Of a DNA stretch of 64,000 nucleotides, positions 33,424 to 43,904 are shown one piece after another. The position numbers were made by a program, and so were the translations under genes. The notes under the pieces are model-generated. The model did not search any database and was not told where the DNA came from. It saw only the letters and a program-made list of their open reading frames with translations. Within the stretch, counting starts at the first letter, position 1. Each line of letters opens with the position of its first letter. Source of the DNA: Armillaria gallica (taxonomy: Eukaryota > Basidiomycota > Agaricomycetes > Agaricales > Physalacriaceae); NCBI GenBank assembly GCA_037576215.1, contig JBANDB010000009.1:1674001-1738000 (forward strand), read 5' to 3'.

Positions 33424-34044
33424 CAGCGAATTCGGAAAACCTTGTCCAAACGCGTGATTTTGATCACGCCAGTAAATAGAATAAAATAAATTCCGAAAAT
33501 GGAAATTGTGTCCGCTCACGCAAAACTTTTGCTTTTTCTTCACTCTCTTTGCTCGCCGTCATTCTTTACTGTCCTTTCCCCTCAAAAAATGAATGTTGAT
33601 TCACCTCCTGGAAGTCCACCACCACCATATATGGCCAGAGACATCTTGAATCTCGCTGAGAAAGAGCTCAGGAGATTCAGAACAGAGAGACACCAGATCC
33701 TCATTGATTTCGGAGCTAAGCAAACGAGGTCGTCCCTGGATCTGTACGGAGAGAGCAATGACAGAACCATGAAGTGCAACGTTATTTTGCCATCGCTGCA
33801 TACTGCGCTGAGAGACCCCTAGCAAATGGGCAACTTCCGAGGGGATAAAATCATGCTCTAGGAGCCAAAGCGTACGCTCCTTGATGTCCTTGCTGATGTG
33901 TCGATAGACCATAGCTCACTGATGTGTTGCTAGTGTCCGCGCGATAAAGCCCGAGTGGTTGGATTTCCATTTTCGGATTTTATTTTATTCTATTTACGGC
34001 GTGATCAAAATCACGCGTTAGGACAAGGTTTTCCGAATTCGCTG
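33424..34044. mobile_element. Non-autonomous Tc1/mariner-type element (621 bp)
   Basis: Terminal inverted repeats of about 80 bp begin CAGCGAATTCGGAAAACC and differ at only a few positions. The target duplication is TA (33422-33423 and 34045-34046). The interior has a minus-strand frame for an HTH DNA-binding region but no DDE catalytic domain. TA duplication, CAG start and the HTH type together indicate the Tc1/mariner/IS630 superfamily. It interrupts the unit 3 spacer only. Confidence 0.85.
33601..33912 (-). pseudogene. Truncated Tc1/mariner-type transposase, HTH region only
   Basis: 103 codons from ATG 33912. Residues 1-75 look like the N-terminal homeodomain-like helix-turn-helix of Tc1/mariner or IS630 transposases: an initial RHIS-DIKER helix, SEVAHLLGVSQRSMQRW as recognition helix, a GRPR linker, and SEIQD where the second domain of the family begins. 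The frame ends in unrelated residues (VSGHIWWWW) where the catalytic domain should start. An internal deletion explains this best. Confidence 0.7.
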
Positions 34045-35102
34045 TAACCTGTCCGATGTCCAGTTGTCAACGGGTCCGAATCACCCCGCCCGATCTAGTC
34101 TACCCCTTCTCTGCGATTGAAAAAACATCACTCAGTTTCTGCTGATTTCCCCCTTTGAGTAGGAGGAAAGGAGGTGTTACACGGAAAACGTTTTTAGTCT
34201 GAGCATTATTAATTTAATACACGGCCTCATTGAGAGGTATCGATGTAGGCCGTTTCTACAGCGGACCACGCCGTGTAATATGATGATGATGATGATGATG
34301 ATGATAGCATCCCAGTGACAGGGTTCGATGCCTCGTCGGAGCTGGAGGGAAATAAAACCTAAATGGGGATCTGATACTGATCTCCCGCTGGTCAAGCTGC
34401 GGCGTCGGGCCTCTAGTGCTTATTCCCCTTCCTTCACTGCGTCAAGGAAGAGATAGCCTAGTGTGTTGGCGATGGCACACACACTTACCGTATCTCCCTC
34501 CCTTGGATTTATTGCCACAGGCCCTCAATCTGCTATGGTTGATGAATCACGACCCCGGCGATCTGTCATCGAATCATTCCCTTGCACACATTTTGGCTTT
34601 TGGGGGACCGACTGGCCCGGCGTATACGCTCTGCACTGCTTCTTGGACGCTCTTCGCAGCACAGTACTTCCTCTAGTTTCTGCACTCTGAAAGACTTGGA
34701 GACTAGTACATGCACAATCGGCAAACAATTAACAGTCCGCTAGTCACCCTTCTCCCGCATTTCTGACTCAAAGCACCAAGTGAAAACAAGTTGAAGGCGA
34801 TTCTGTGAAAGCCTCCAGAGTCCAGAGCGAATCAGACGCAGTAAGCACCATATATTGATTATTATTAGTGCCGTTTCGATTTCACACTGCTACTTTTATG
34901 CGCCGTAACTTTCATATCATTGGAACGGGGGCGTGTAAACGGTGCAGTCTGAGTGAAGGGTCGCCTTTAAATTAGCTTTCGCTGGTTCAAGGTTTCCGTT
35001 TCGAGACCCGGCATTGCCGTGGGAACGAAAAAAGGGCTGCAACTTAGCATGCCCCGGACTAGCGCTCTGTCTCTGCCTCTGCTTTAAGGACGACCCAGCA
35101 AC
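34045..35102. other. Inter-gene spacer, unit 3, right part
   Basis: Non-coding continuation of the spacer up to gene B3. It contains a short (ATG)n microsatellite at about 34280-34305 and, around it, an inverted pair AATACACGGC...GCCGTGTAAT. No gene seen. Confidence 0.45.
34280..34305. repeat. Trinucleotide microsatellite (GAT)n
   Basis: Eight or nine GAT/ATG repeats, absent from the matching place in the other units. Confidence 0.8.
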
Positions 35103-36256
35103 ATGACGCCATTTCTGTGGCTCTCCAAATTCATCCGGTTCATTCTTCGCTTCATCATGCCTCCTCGACGTCCCGATGAAATGCGCGTCTTCTCGAGGGT
35201 GATGGATTCAACCAATACTTCATCGCTTCTCAGTTCTCTCAAAGAAAATCACCATTTCCTCGACCGCGGTCTTGGAAACATCCTTGTCACCAAAGTAGAG
35301 TACTGCAAATGTCCCTTCAGCCAAGATAGCCCTGGGGAACACGAGTTTTTGCTTGTGACGTTGAAGGAATCGGGAGGAGCCAGTACCAGGCGGATGGCGT
35401 TTCTCATGGTCGACCGGTTGAATGACGATACGAAGAAGTACAGAGGAGAGGATGAGCTGCGGGCTGCTTTAACTAAGCATCAGAGCGAGGAGATGAATGG
35501 AATAGAAGAGACAGATTCGAATTCGTCCTCATCATCGTCCACCGAGTCCTCGACGACGCCCGCTACTCCAACATGGGACACTCCGAGCTGTGCCCATCGC
35601 TCTATCGCCAAAGTGAAGACAACCACCAAGGGAGATCCTCCCGACGCTCTCGACAGGCTCATCATTTTGCCCAACAGACGCGATGTCCCGGTAGAGTTCG
35701 ACGTTCTCATGACGATGGACCTCACCCAGTCACAAAAGGTAGCCCTCAAGCGTTTTACGCACCTCCTCCAGACCACCTCGAGGAACACGCCACAATACCA
35801 CTTGATTTTTGCTCAGTGTTATTGGTACGCTTACACGATTTGGAGGGTCCTTGAGATGGCGACACAGCCGCGCGTGTACCCGCACAGTCCGGAGTTGGCT
35901 AAACGCCAATGCTCACATCGATTAACCGGGTATGGAAACAGGCTGGTTCTAGGGAGAGGCAGATCGGTGAATGCGACGAGATCACCAGAGACAATTAAGG
36001 CCCAGTGGGATTCAGAAAAGGTTACAGAGGACGAGGAATGGGCTGAATTGAAACGGGTCTCGGAGCATGTTCATGACTTTAGACGAATATATGTTTCTGA
36101 TGGTACACTCAGGCCCTTCATGCTCCAGAATTAGCGGCAGAAGAACGTCGTCGTGAGGCTGAAGAAGGTCGCCGTCAGGCAGAGACTCGGGTGCGTGAGC
36201 TTGAGAGGAGGTTAGAAGGTCTTGAGCGCCCCGATCGTTCTGCTAATGCGGTCTAG
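35103..36256 (+). CDS. Gene B3: uncharacterised two-exon protein with coiled-coil tail, divergent copy
   Basis: Exon 1 is 35103-36056 and exon 2 is 36113-36256 (365 aa), with a 56 bp phase-0 intron. The most divergent of the four copies: it starts MTPFLWLSKF and has an Arg/Pro-rich patch (MPPRRPDEMRVFSR), but keeps LGNILVTKVEYCKC, PPDALDRLIILPN, MTMDLTQSQ and IFAQCYWYAYTIWRVLE. The donor is GTCTCG, weak compared with GTGAGC in the other copies. If the intron is retained the protein would run on to a stop at 36132-36134 and lack the coiled coil. Exon 2 is shorter (47 residues, ending PDRSANAV) because the repeat has fewer units. Confidence 0.75.
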
Positions 36257-36574
36257 CCACCTTGGTTTCTTTGCTTGCTTCCCTCTTGATTGTTGCTACT
36301 GTTTGCTTTCGTGTTATCCATCGCTACCGGTCTTGCTGTCGTGTCCAATTGCTTTCGGTTAACTACCTTTAACTACCTTACTTTGCTGTATGCTAACTAC
36401 TGTATATCAATGGTTGGGGTTCTCGTTCTACCGACTATCGCTACTATAGATAGATCGCGTTCAAAGATTCTCAGATGCAACTTCCTGCTTCGAGGGTTCG
36501 CATAACGTATCTGCAAGCAGGGTTGCCTCGCGGCAGGTGGTCTACAATATCAGTTGGCCGGGAACAGCTGAGGT
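36257..36574. other. Tail of unit 3 up to the junction with unit 4
   Basis: Non-coding sequence matching the start of the tails of units 1, 2 and 4, including a diverged version of the CACTA target region at about 36380. It stops near 36574, where gene A4 sequence begins. Confidence 0.5.
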
Positions 36575-37119
36575 CACACTCCGGGTGAAGACACCCATAG
36601 CAAAGCTTATGAAGACGGCGATGATGGTGGTAAAGGGCGATACTGTTGCACTTGAGTCAAGGAAGGAAGAGGACCAAAGGCGAGAGCCAGCTCGGGCTAC
36701 CCTGGCAGGAAACCGCGCCGTCGGGGATGAGCAGAAACCGGCCTGAATGCGTCGTCGACAGGCGTCACTTCGACAACGCTGACTGCGGGTTCGAGCGACT
36801 GCCGGATAATATTTTGGGAAGGTGTGTCGTTTGCGGGAACGTCCATGTCATCGGGTTCGTTCGGAGGGCTGTACGTCGTCAGGACGGTGACTAGGCTCAT
36901 GGGCTCTAATGTACTGTGCTGGGTGACCGTGACCACGCCTTGGATGAGAGAATCGCTGAGTTCCATCGATATAGGGTTGGGATGAGGTAACCCAACATAG
37001 CTCATTACAGGATCTATCCATCTCCGACTGATGTCAGTAGTGGATAGAACTTTGTAGACTGATGTCAAGAAGAAAGCCAAGTACAGGGTTTGGATTACGA
37101 GAACCGTGTAGAGTAACAT
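36575..37119 (-). pseudogene. Gene A copy 4: 5' fragment
   Basis: Start ATG 37117-37119, N-terminus MLLYTVLVIQTLYLAFF, closer to copy 5 than to copies 1-3. Similarity with exon 1 of the family runs through TTDISRRW and PANDTPSQNIIRQSLEP. The frame then stops at 36697. Degraded sequence of the membrane region continues to about 36575, where it meets the unit 3 tail directly. Exons 2-9 are absent, so the copy was cut by the event that joined units 3 and 4. Confidence 0.75.
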
Positions 37120-37177
37120 GGTGGTGGTTTGGGTTCATCAAGATGATGTAATGTTGGATTTCCCGATCCATGGCTGG

Positions 37178-37184
37178 TTATATA
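37178..37184 (-). promoter_or_regulatory. Putative TATA box of gene A4
   Basis: TATATAA on the minus strand about 60 bp upstream of the A4 ATG, retained although the gene is truncated. Confidence 0.4.
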
Positions 37185-37208
37185 CTACTCTCCGATCTTC
37201 CCTCGTTA

Positions 37209-37250
37209 GGGCTGTGGACTCGGCCGTTCCTGATTGGGACCTTGTGCCGG
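37209..37250 (+). repeat. Dispersed short motif, copy near gene A4
   Basis: GGGCTGTGGACTCGGCC followed by GTTCCTGATTGGGACCTTGT. Nearly the same 42 bp occur on the minus strand at about 56489-56535, outside the duplicated array. Shorter versions lie at 16170-16197 and 43057-43085. Confidence 0.6.
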
Positions 37251-37439
37251 TACACACACCACCACACCAATCGATCGTCGAGTGCTCCGTGACCAACACG
37301 TCGAAGGATTTCGCGCGTCCGAGGGAGCAGAGAAGAAAAGCGCTGAAAGGGCGGAGATGAAACAATAGGTCGGATACAAACCCTTCAAAGACGGACGTGC
37401 GTTGAGCGTGTTACTCGTGTATTTGAGACGATTCAGATC

Positions 37440-38570
37440 TTAGTGTTTCAATCATGTCCTGAAATCGGGCCAAGGCGTGTTTGTAAAAGTAGACAATCTT
37501 CTCCTAGGCATCAGGTCGATGAGCTAAATATCTCAGGTCTGCGCATTCGCCGTCTATGGGGAGGACGATCGGCATCCCATCGGTACCATACTGACATCAG
37601 ACCGTGGATAGTCCTCGTCATGTCTGGTTCCGGGGCGTGGCGGTTTGCCTTTGATAGCCAAAGTTTCCATATTCCCAACTGTAATATTCCTGGAAAACAG
37701 ACGATTTAGAAGATTTACGGGACATGCCATCGTACAAGCTTACTACGCAATACTAGCCTGATTCTGGGACGTCACCATTTGGTAAGGAGACCTTAACAGA
37801 GACGTCTGCTTCTCTCCACGTCTAGGCTTAATTTCCACCTCGGATTCTTTAGACACTGCCCTTCGTCAACTTTGATAGTATTTCCAGCTAACAGCGTATT
37901 CAACATATGCTGGAGATGCTGAATGTTTGTCTTCTAGTCGATCTCCTCCGGCTCCGCCATATCATATCAACGCTGGAACGCCAAGAATCTGTAAAAATCT
38001 TTTCAATCACCGCGACGATACCATGAGTTCGTATATCGACGAACCATGGAAGAGGTTCGAGGCAGTATCGTAGCCAACCCATGCACTTTCTTGTGCATGA
38101 TATCTTTGATGATTAAGCCTGTGAGATGAATACGATAAACAGGATGATTTTGGGAAGGCATGCTGGAACATAGGCTCACCTTTGTCAGAAATTCCAGAAA
38201 TTGAAAATTCCATCAGTGGTTGCACCACTGAAGTGAAATTCTGAAGAAATCCTAGGGCTGAGCGCAAAAGTGTGATTTCAACGAGAGAAGTATGCGCGGA
38301 GGTTGAATCTATTCCCAAGTATTGAAGCCACGGAAAGTTGTGAATGGTACCAGACCTTCGTCCTGTAACATACTGAGCATTTCTAGGTACCCCGCGTGAA
38401 AAAAGCAGACTCAAGGCCGAGTTCTCATGAGTATAAGCACAGCGGTCGCCCAGGAGGAGAGAGAAAGAGTTAAATACGACCATAGCATTGCTCTTCCGGT
38501 TGCGATAGGTGAAGCACCAGCCAAGTGAGCGTCGCGAAAGAAAAACATGGTGGCTGTGCCACACCGTGAA
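37440..38570 (-). pseudogene. Gene C relic, unit 4
   Basis: Contains KHALARFQDMIETL, but the usual stop codon is lost (TGA changed to AGA). The LIIKDIMHKKV block survives near 38080-38120, and the exon corresponding to LLTK carries a stop. Degenerate throughout. Confidence 0.45.
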
Positions 38571-38587
38571 CAGCCAACTTAGCTTTG

Positions 38588-39430
38588 ATACTCGGTCCTT
38601 CACCAGCTACCACCTCGATGAGCTTGCCCAGTGTAAGTGTACCGTCGTCTGGTACAGAAGAGGTCCAATCTGCCGAGAATTCAATACACTCCGACGGCAT
38701 CCACTTCCGGTTCCACCGCATCAATCTTGCCCTTGATTCTCATATCCCGATCCCCTTCCTGAATCGTCCAGGATACTTGAACTTTTGCTCAAATTCCTGT
38801 ATAATGAGCCACAACCGGACCTCGCAGAACTTACATTTACTGTTCTTCTTCTCCAACTTGCCGAGGCGGCCCACAAATATCGAGTATATGCTGCCATTAG
38901 CTCCTGCAAGAACGCGCTTCGTCCTTTGATACCTGCTCACTCGCTTCCAATTCCGAGTGCGACGCTCAGATGGAAGTACCGCTTACTCATCGACGAGGCA
39001 GCTAAGCATGCCATTGCTCTCTCTGCCGAGGAAGTCGTACGGTCGCTCGACGCTGCATATCTGACCAAGTCGTCTAGCCGACAATCGTTACTTACGAGTT
39101 CCAGATCTTATGCTACCACTCCTGGATGACCACCCTCTCCGCGGGGATGCAGTACCGTGGCCCTATCTCTCGTCGCTGGGAAGCCACTAAAGACCAAGTC
39201 GGCGCCAAAGCCGTGGCCAATCCTTGTGAACTCTGGACAAAGCTTTGGGCAACTGTCGTGTTCGCCGCAAAGACACCCGGAGAAGCTCGTCGATGGAGCG
39301 TGTGAAGAAGAGCTCGAGAGTCTCTGGGACTGAGGTGCACGGTGTCAGGTGTGTCTGGATAAGCGGGAGTCTGAATGTACGTCGAGGGTGGGCGAGGTGC
39401 GAGGATTCTGGGTCGCACTTGGGAAAGTAG
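38588..39430 (+). pseudogene. BTB/POZ gene copy 4, broken
   Basis: Aligned over its whole length with the intact gene at 51411-52319. Lesions: the start codon is ATA (38588-38590); the PDADTSIY stretch at the start of the POZ domain is deleted; about ten bases are missing after SHIP, shifting the frame; and the second donor (GTGAGC) is lost with part of the intron. The block EPQPDLAELT...AHKYRVYAAISSCKNALRPL still reads in frame. The 3' third has further indels. It cannot make a normal BTB protein. Confidence 0.8.
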
Positions 39431-39621
39431 CAGGAATAGTAGTCGTCGTATTGGTAAACGGAGAGAGAGCTAGGACCAAGTACGTGTAATAGTGAAACGG
39501 TTATCATTGGTCGACTCCGCTAATACAAGCTCAGGTAAACGTGTATAGATAATCATCCTTGTGTACGTAATCTGAACAGAGGTGATGCCCATATTTGGCA
39601 TGCCACGCGAGTCCTTTGAAT

Positions 39622-40239
39622 CACTACTGGGGCACGTTGGGGTTTTTACCTGAAAGACGGCAAGTAAACACCGGCATGTGTTTGTGTAGATCTTTCCAAA
39701 AGTAAACACTGCGATGTAATTACATGAAGAGTGACTCCCAGTTTTTCGTACCGTTCCTCTTTCCGTGTTAATACAAGTATTTTTGTAATAAATTACCTAT
39801 ATAAGGAGATGCTGTCATTTGGTCCATGTTTCCCACCGTGTTCTTTGTCCCGAAACACCCGAGCAACGACACTATGTGTAATGATTGGTGTTTCATGTCG
39901 TGTTTCTGATAACAAACACCAAATCTTTTTTGTTCTGGAGGTGTTTCCTACTATAAATACCTCAATGAAACACCAATCATTACACATAGTGTCGTTGCTC
40001 GGGTGTTTCGGGACAAAGAACACGGTGGGAAACATGGACCAAATGACAGCATCTCCTTATATAGGTAATTTATTACAAAAATACTTGTATTAACACGGAA
40101 AGAGGAACGGTACGAAAAACTGGGAGTCACTCTTCATGTAATTACATCGCAGTGTTTACTTTTGGAAAGATCTACACAAACACATGCCGGTGTTTACTTG
40201 CCGTCTTTCAGGCAAAAATACCAACGCACCCTAGCAGTG
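39622..40239. mobile_element. 618 bp foldback element with near-identical inverted arms
   Basis: Arms 39622-39896 and 39965-40239 (275 bp each) are inverted copies with no indel between them: every paired position sums to 79861. The inner 240 bp or so appear identical, and mismatches are confined to the outer 25-30 bp. The loop is 68 bp. Outer ends read CACTACTGGGG and CCCTAGCAGTG, a CACTA-like terminus. No clear target duplication is visible. The corresponding place downstream of the unit 5 BTB gene lacks it. Open frames inside are mirror products of the palindrome. Confidence 0.8.
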
Positions 40240-42203
40240 TAATTGCTCCAGATTGCTCCTCACCACATACAGCCTGCAAAATGCCGCTGGTGCGCTACCT
40301 ATTGTCGGTTTCCTAACACGAAGCTGTGGCAACTCAGCAGTCGGCCCCGGGCCCGGCGATGTCTTACGAAAGTGACGAAACGTGGCGGCATTTTATACAG
40401 ATCGATCAGTGGCGCGTCAAGGCCTGTCAAGGCAGCCTGATATCCACGCGAAATTTCTGAGCAAGTACGTGTATCTCTTACTAATATGTAAACCGTATTT
40501 CCACCCTTCCATGTTCTTCTTTGGTCGTGATTTCGTAGGTTTTGAAGCAGGCGAAGCCCCAACTTTCCTCCGGATATCTTCTCACGGCTTCACTCAATTG
40601 ACTATATCACACAAGGTCTGCAACGGCTTGCTATCCATACGACTCACGCTCAACGCTGAAGCCAAGATCTCAAATTTGGACCCTGAGGCTAGTACCAGGA
40701 GTTATCGTTGCTATGACAAATCGAGACTACGCACACTTATCCGTATGTGCGCTGTCAGGGCGCTAGTTCAAGTCTAGGGCGTGTGTTTTTGCTTTTCTTG
40801 CTCATGATTCGAGCCTCATGACGTCAGGGTCCACTAGATGAAATGCACAATGCCTATGTCATTGCCACCGAGGTTGAATTTCTAGCAACATGCACGTAAA
40901 GAGACCACGCCGTTCGTGCGCACGAGCTGTTTCATCTGCCCTTGGGAGCAAGGATATCCGTCCAATGTTCTAATGCGTCTATTCTAGGGTTTGCCTCAAA
41001 ACACCAGCGTCCCCTGATAGTCCAGCATGTCGATATCGCCAAAGTGTAGCGATGCTTGTAACAATGACGATATTCGTTTGTGTTCTGTTTCTCTGCTTCG
41101 GCGTTGAGAAGGAGTATTTCAATTGACGACAATCATCCTACGGTCATTCTCAAGGTTTGATCAGCATCCACCTGAGCCCCACAGTTCTCATGCATTGTCC
41201 TCGCAGAGTCACCTGTTCCTTACGTGATGGCAGTCTATGTCACCGAGGTGGAAAGTACTGATCGATTCGATAAACTACTTCCTTTTTATCTTATGTTAAT
41301 AGGCGGCGTGGTGACAGACGGTGCAATTGATCAACCGAGGGGAACATCTTGCCCTCGATAGAGCATTTTGCACCATTGAGAAGACTGCCATCATACATTT
41401 ATACTGGCCAAGACTTCTGGTCGACATATAGTCTTCTCTGCAGCCCACAGCCCATGTATGTTGCACACCCTGACGGACCTCTCTCGGATGAGCGGAACCA
41501 AAGAGTTGGCCAGCCTACATATGTGAATGCTCAAGCGCGCGCTTCCGGTTCTGTTTCCGCGCCATTCTGGATTGATATTAGATCTGATCTAAGAACACCT
41601 TCCAGTCATGATATTGCCCAACTCTTTGGTAATGGCAAGCTCTCATCTGGGACGCTACGCGACATCTACGCAATACAATTCTAGGCACCATATTACTCGT
41701 GAGTCGCGTAACACATCCAAGTCCCATTGTGTGGGCGTAACCCAAGTTACCACTATTCAAAACCGAAGCTGCTATATGACAACTTGAATGGGCGCTTACC
41801 TACTGTTGGGACGCTGATATAGTGTGCCTATCAAGCTGCCGCCGCTCGTACTTTCACAGATTTCCAGATTTAGATTTTCGCTACTTCTCCTTTACCTTGA
41901 TCTGTTCTATCCCTTCCGACTGCCGCAGTTAAAAATCCTTCGGAGGGAAGTTACTCATCTGAGCATTATTCATTTACACGCTTTGATCTCTTATTTAGGA
42001 CAGCGTCTGATTGGCTAGTCCTTGCGGCATGACTTTATCGACCGTTCTAATGATCAGTGCGTTGAGAGAATATCTTCGCTCCGTAATGCCTCCCCCAGGG
42101 TCGACTATAGGTTTGCAAAGTTCCTTTTGTCTTGACGCAGGATGTTGAACAAATGTTGAATGTGTTTGTTTGAAATAGAAAACTCCGTATGGGCATTGCG
42201 TAT

Positions 42204-42498
42204 CGCGGGAGAAGCCCAGAGCATAGACTAATAAGAACCCGCATCGCGATTCAGAAAGGATTTGGGCAAATGGATCTGTAAGCCCATGTCTGAGATCCTC
42301 TAAAAATCCAGACATTCGGGCCCCCCCTGTGGCTGAACCTAGGCACAAATTCGGATAAAGGTTGGCTTTTTCAGCTAAATTTGAGGCCTCCGCCGTATTG
42401 GCATGAGGGCGGGCAGCGTCGGGAGTCCTGTCGGGCGACGTGTCGGTCCCCAAGATATCCAAATTATCGGAAATTGGAGATCTGGTTTCCTGTTGTAG
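42204..42498. other. Unit 4-specific insertion of about 295 bp
   Basis: Lies between GGGCATTGCGTAT and GCCACCCCAAAGATATAC, which are nearly adjacent in unit 1 (about 4817-4850). No terminal repeats or duplication were recognised. Part of it is open on the minus strand, without any recognisable motif. Confidence 0.5.
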
Positions 42499-43117
42499 GC
42501 CACCCCAAAGATATACCGGTCTCCGCTTGCGGCGTTAGGACTGTTTCCCTTTATTTCACTCTTTTCACATCCTTCACTAACATCAACAAAGACATATATA
42601 GCACTGGCACAATGTTGACGACGATCAAACTTGTCTTCTCTATTCTTCGAATCCCTGGTGCATACTACTGTCTACTACAGCCCTTGTCTTTGTCCTCGGC
42701 GCTCAGTCTGCTTGATTGAATCAAGATCATACAATAAAGTTTCTATCTCTGCTTCTCCCACGTAGCATTTTTGGACTACACATCATTGAGGGAGTTCCAA
42801 CAGTCCCGGGCGTAGTATCCACGGCTTCTGGGGTACTTTGTGGAGCACAGGCAGCTAGTTTCCGCATCCTCAAGGACGTGGAGACTCTGGAATCGATAAC
42901 AAATAGCTGCCAATGGCCTATCTCCTATCGTCTAGCTCCCATCGATCTATCGATTTCTCACCTCGTCCTTGCTGCGAACCGCCGGGCCTTCGTGGCCACA
43001 GCATATGGCTTGCCAGTCAACCTGGTCGATAGCGTAGCTGGTTATCGCATCTGTAGCCATTCCTGATTGGGACCTTGCCCCGCTGGTTACAAGTTACAAC
43101 TCGGTAGCGACCGTTCA

Positions 43118-43282
43118 GTGGACGAGTCAAAACAGAACTCGAATCCCAGGTGCTGGATTTTGCCTCAGTCAAAATCCGGGAAGTTCCAAGGAAGTTCCCT
43201 AATAAGTATATGTTGAAGGAATTTGTGCGAGGCAAAATCCGGCATCTAGGATTTCTGATTCTATCTTGACTCGCCGCTACGA
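43118..43282. repeat. Imperfect inverted repeat (MITE-like), unit 4
   Basis: GCTGGATTTTGCCTC near 43151 pairs with GAGGCAAAATCCGGC near 43229, and weaker pairing extends outward to ACGAGTCAA/TTGACTCGC. No target duplication identified. Confidence 0.45.
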
Positions 43283-43904
43283 AGACGAACGGGTATTTCG
43301 GGCCGCCAAAAACTTCGACGGACCACAGCAAAATAAGCGCAAGTACTAGTCTTGACTAAGTCGGGATTTCTGACTTTATTTAATGGTCAAGTCGACATAT
43401 TTTGCTGTGGTCGAAAGGCTGGGTCAAAAGATAATCTGCAATCCAATTGTTTCCCTCGCAATTTCGAGAGTCACCGGTTCAACTGCGGCGGTTTGTCTGC
43501 CCATTCATATCGTTGTATTGAAAGGAACCTCCTTTCAAGTTGCTCATGAATCTAAATCAAGATGAATCTATGAAAACTTCAAGCTTCAAGCTTAGCTTCA
43601 AGTTCCAAGACTCTGGTAACGGATCAGACGTATTAATTTACTCTTTGACTTCACAAAGACGCGCAGCTTCTTGATCGCTGAATTGGAGGCATGCTCTAGA
43701 TGCGCGGCTTCACGTTAGCTTTCGCTATTTTCATTGTTGATGAAACTAAACTTCAACTAGGGTTCAAGGCTTCTGTTTTTATACTGGTTGCAAGTAAGTG
43801 TCAAGTTTACCAGGTCACGTTGACTAAGGCCGCATGGGCTCCTCTTTACCTCAAGAATACGCTCACAACCACTACCTCTGCTTTAAAGACGACCCAGCGA
43901 CACG

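Larger units (their letters stand above)
26421..36574. repeat. Segmental duplication unit 3
   Basis: Contains the only open gene A copy (A3), gene C relic, BTB relic, spacer with a Tc1/mariner-type element, and gene B3. It ends at the junction with the truncated A4 near 36574. Confidence 0.85.
40240..43904. other. Inter-gene spacer, unit 4
   Basis: Counterpart of the other spacers, without a supportable gene. It holds two stretches missing from the other units: 42204-42498 and an imperfect inverted repeat at about 43118-43282. Confidence 0.5.

Noticed and set aside
33499..33822. Plus-strand frame of 107 codons inside the Tc1/mariner-type element
   Set aside because: It is antisense to the HTH transposase remnant and matches nothing.
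34310..34350. T-loop-like GGGTTCGATGCC, possible tRNA or SINE
   Set aside because: No pairing T stem and no upstream tRNA arms; only a microsatellite precedes it.
39731..40093. Open frames on both strands inside the 618 bp palindrome
   Set aside because: They are mirror images produced by the inverted arms and have no family motif.
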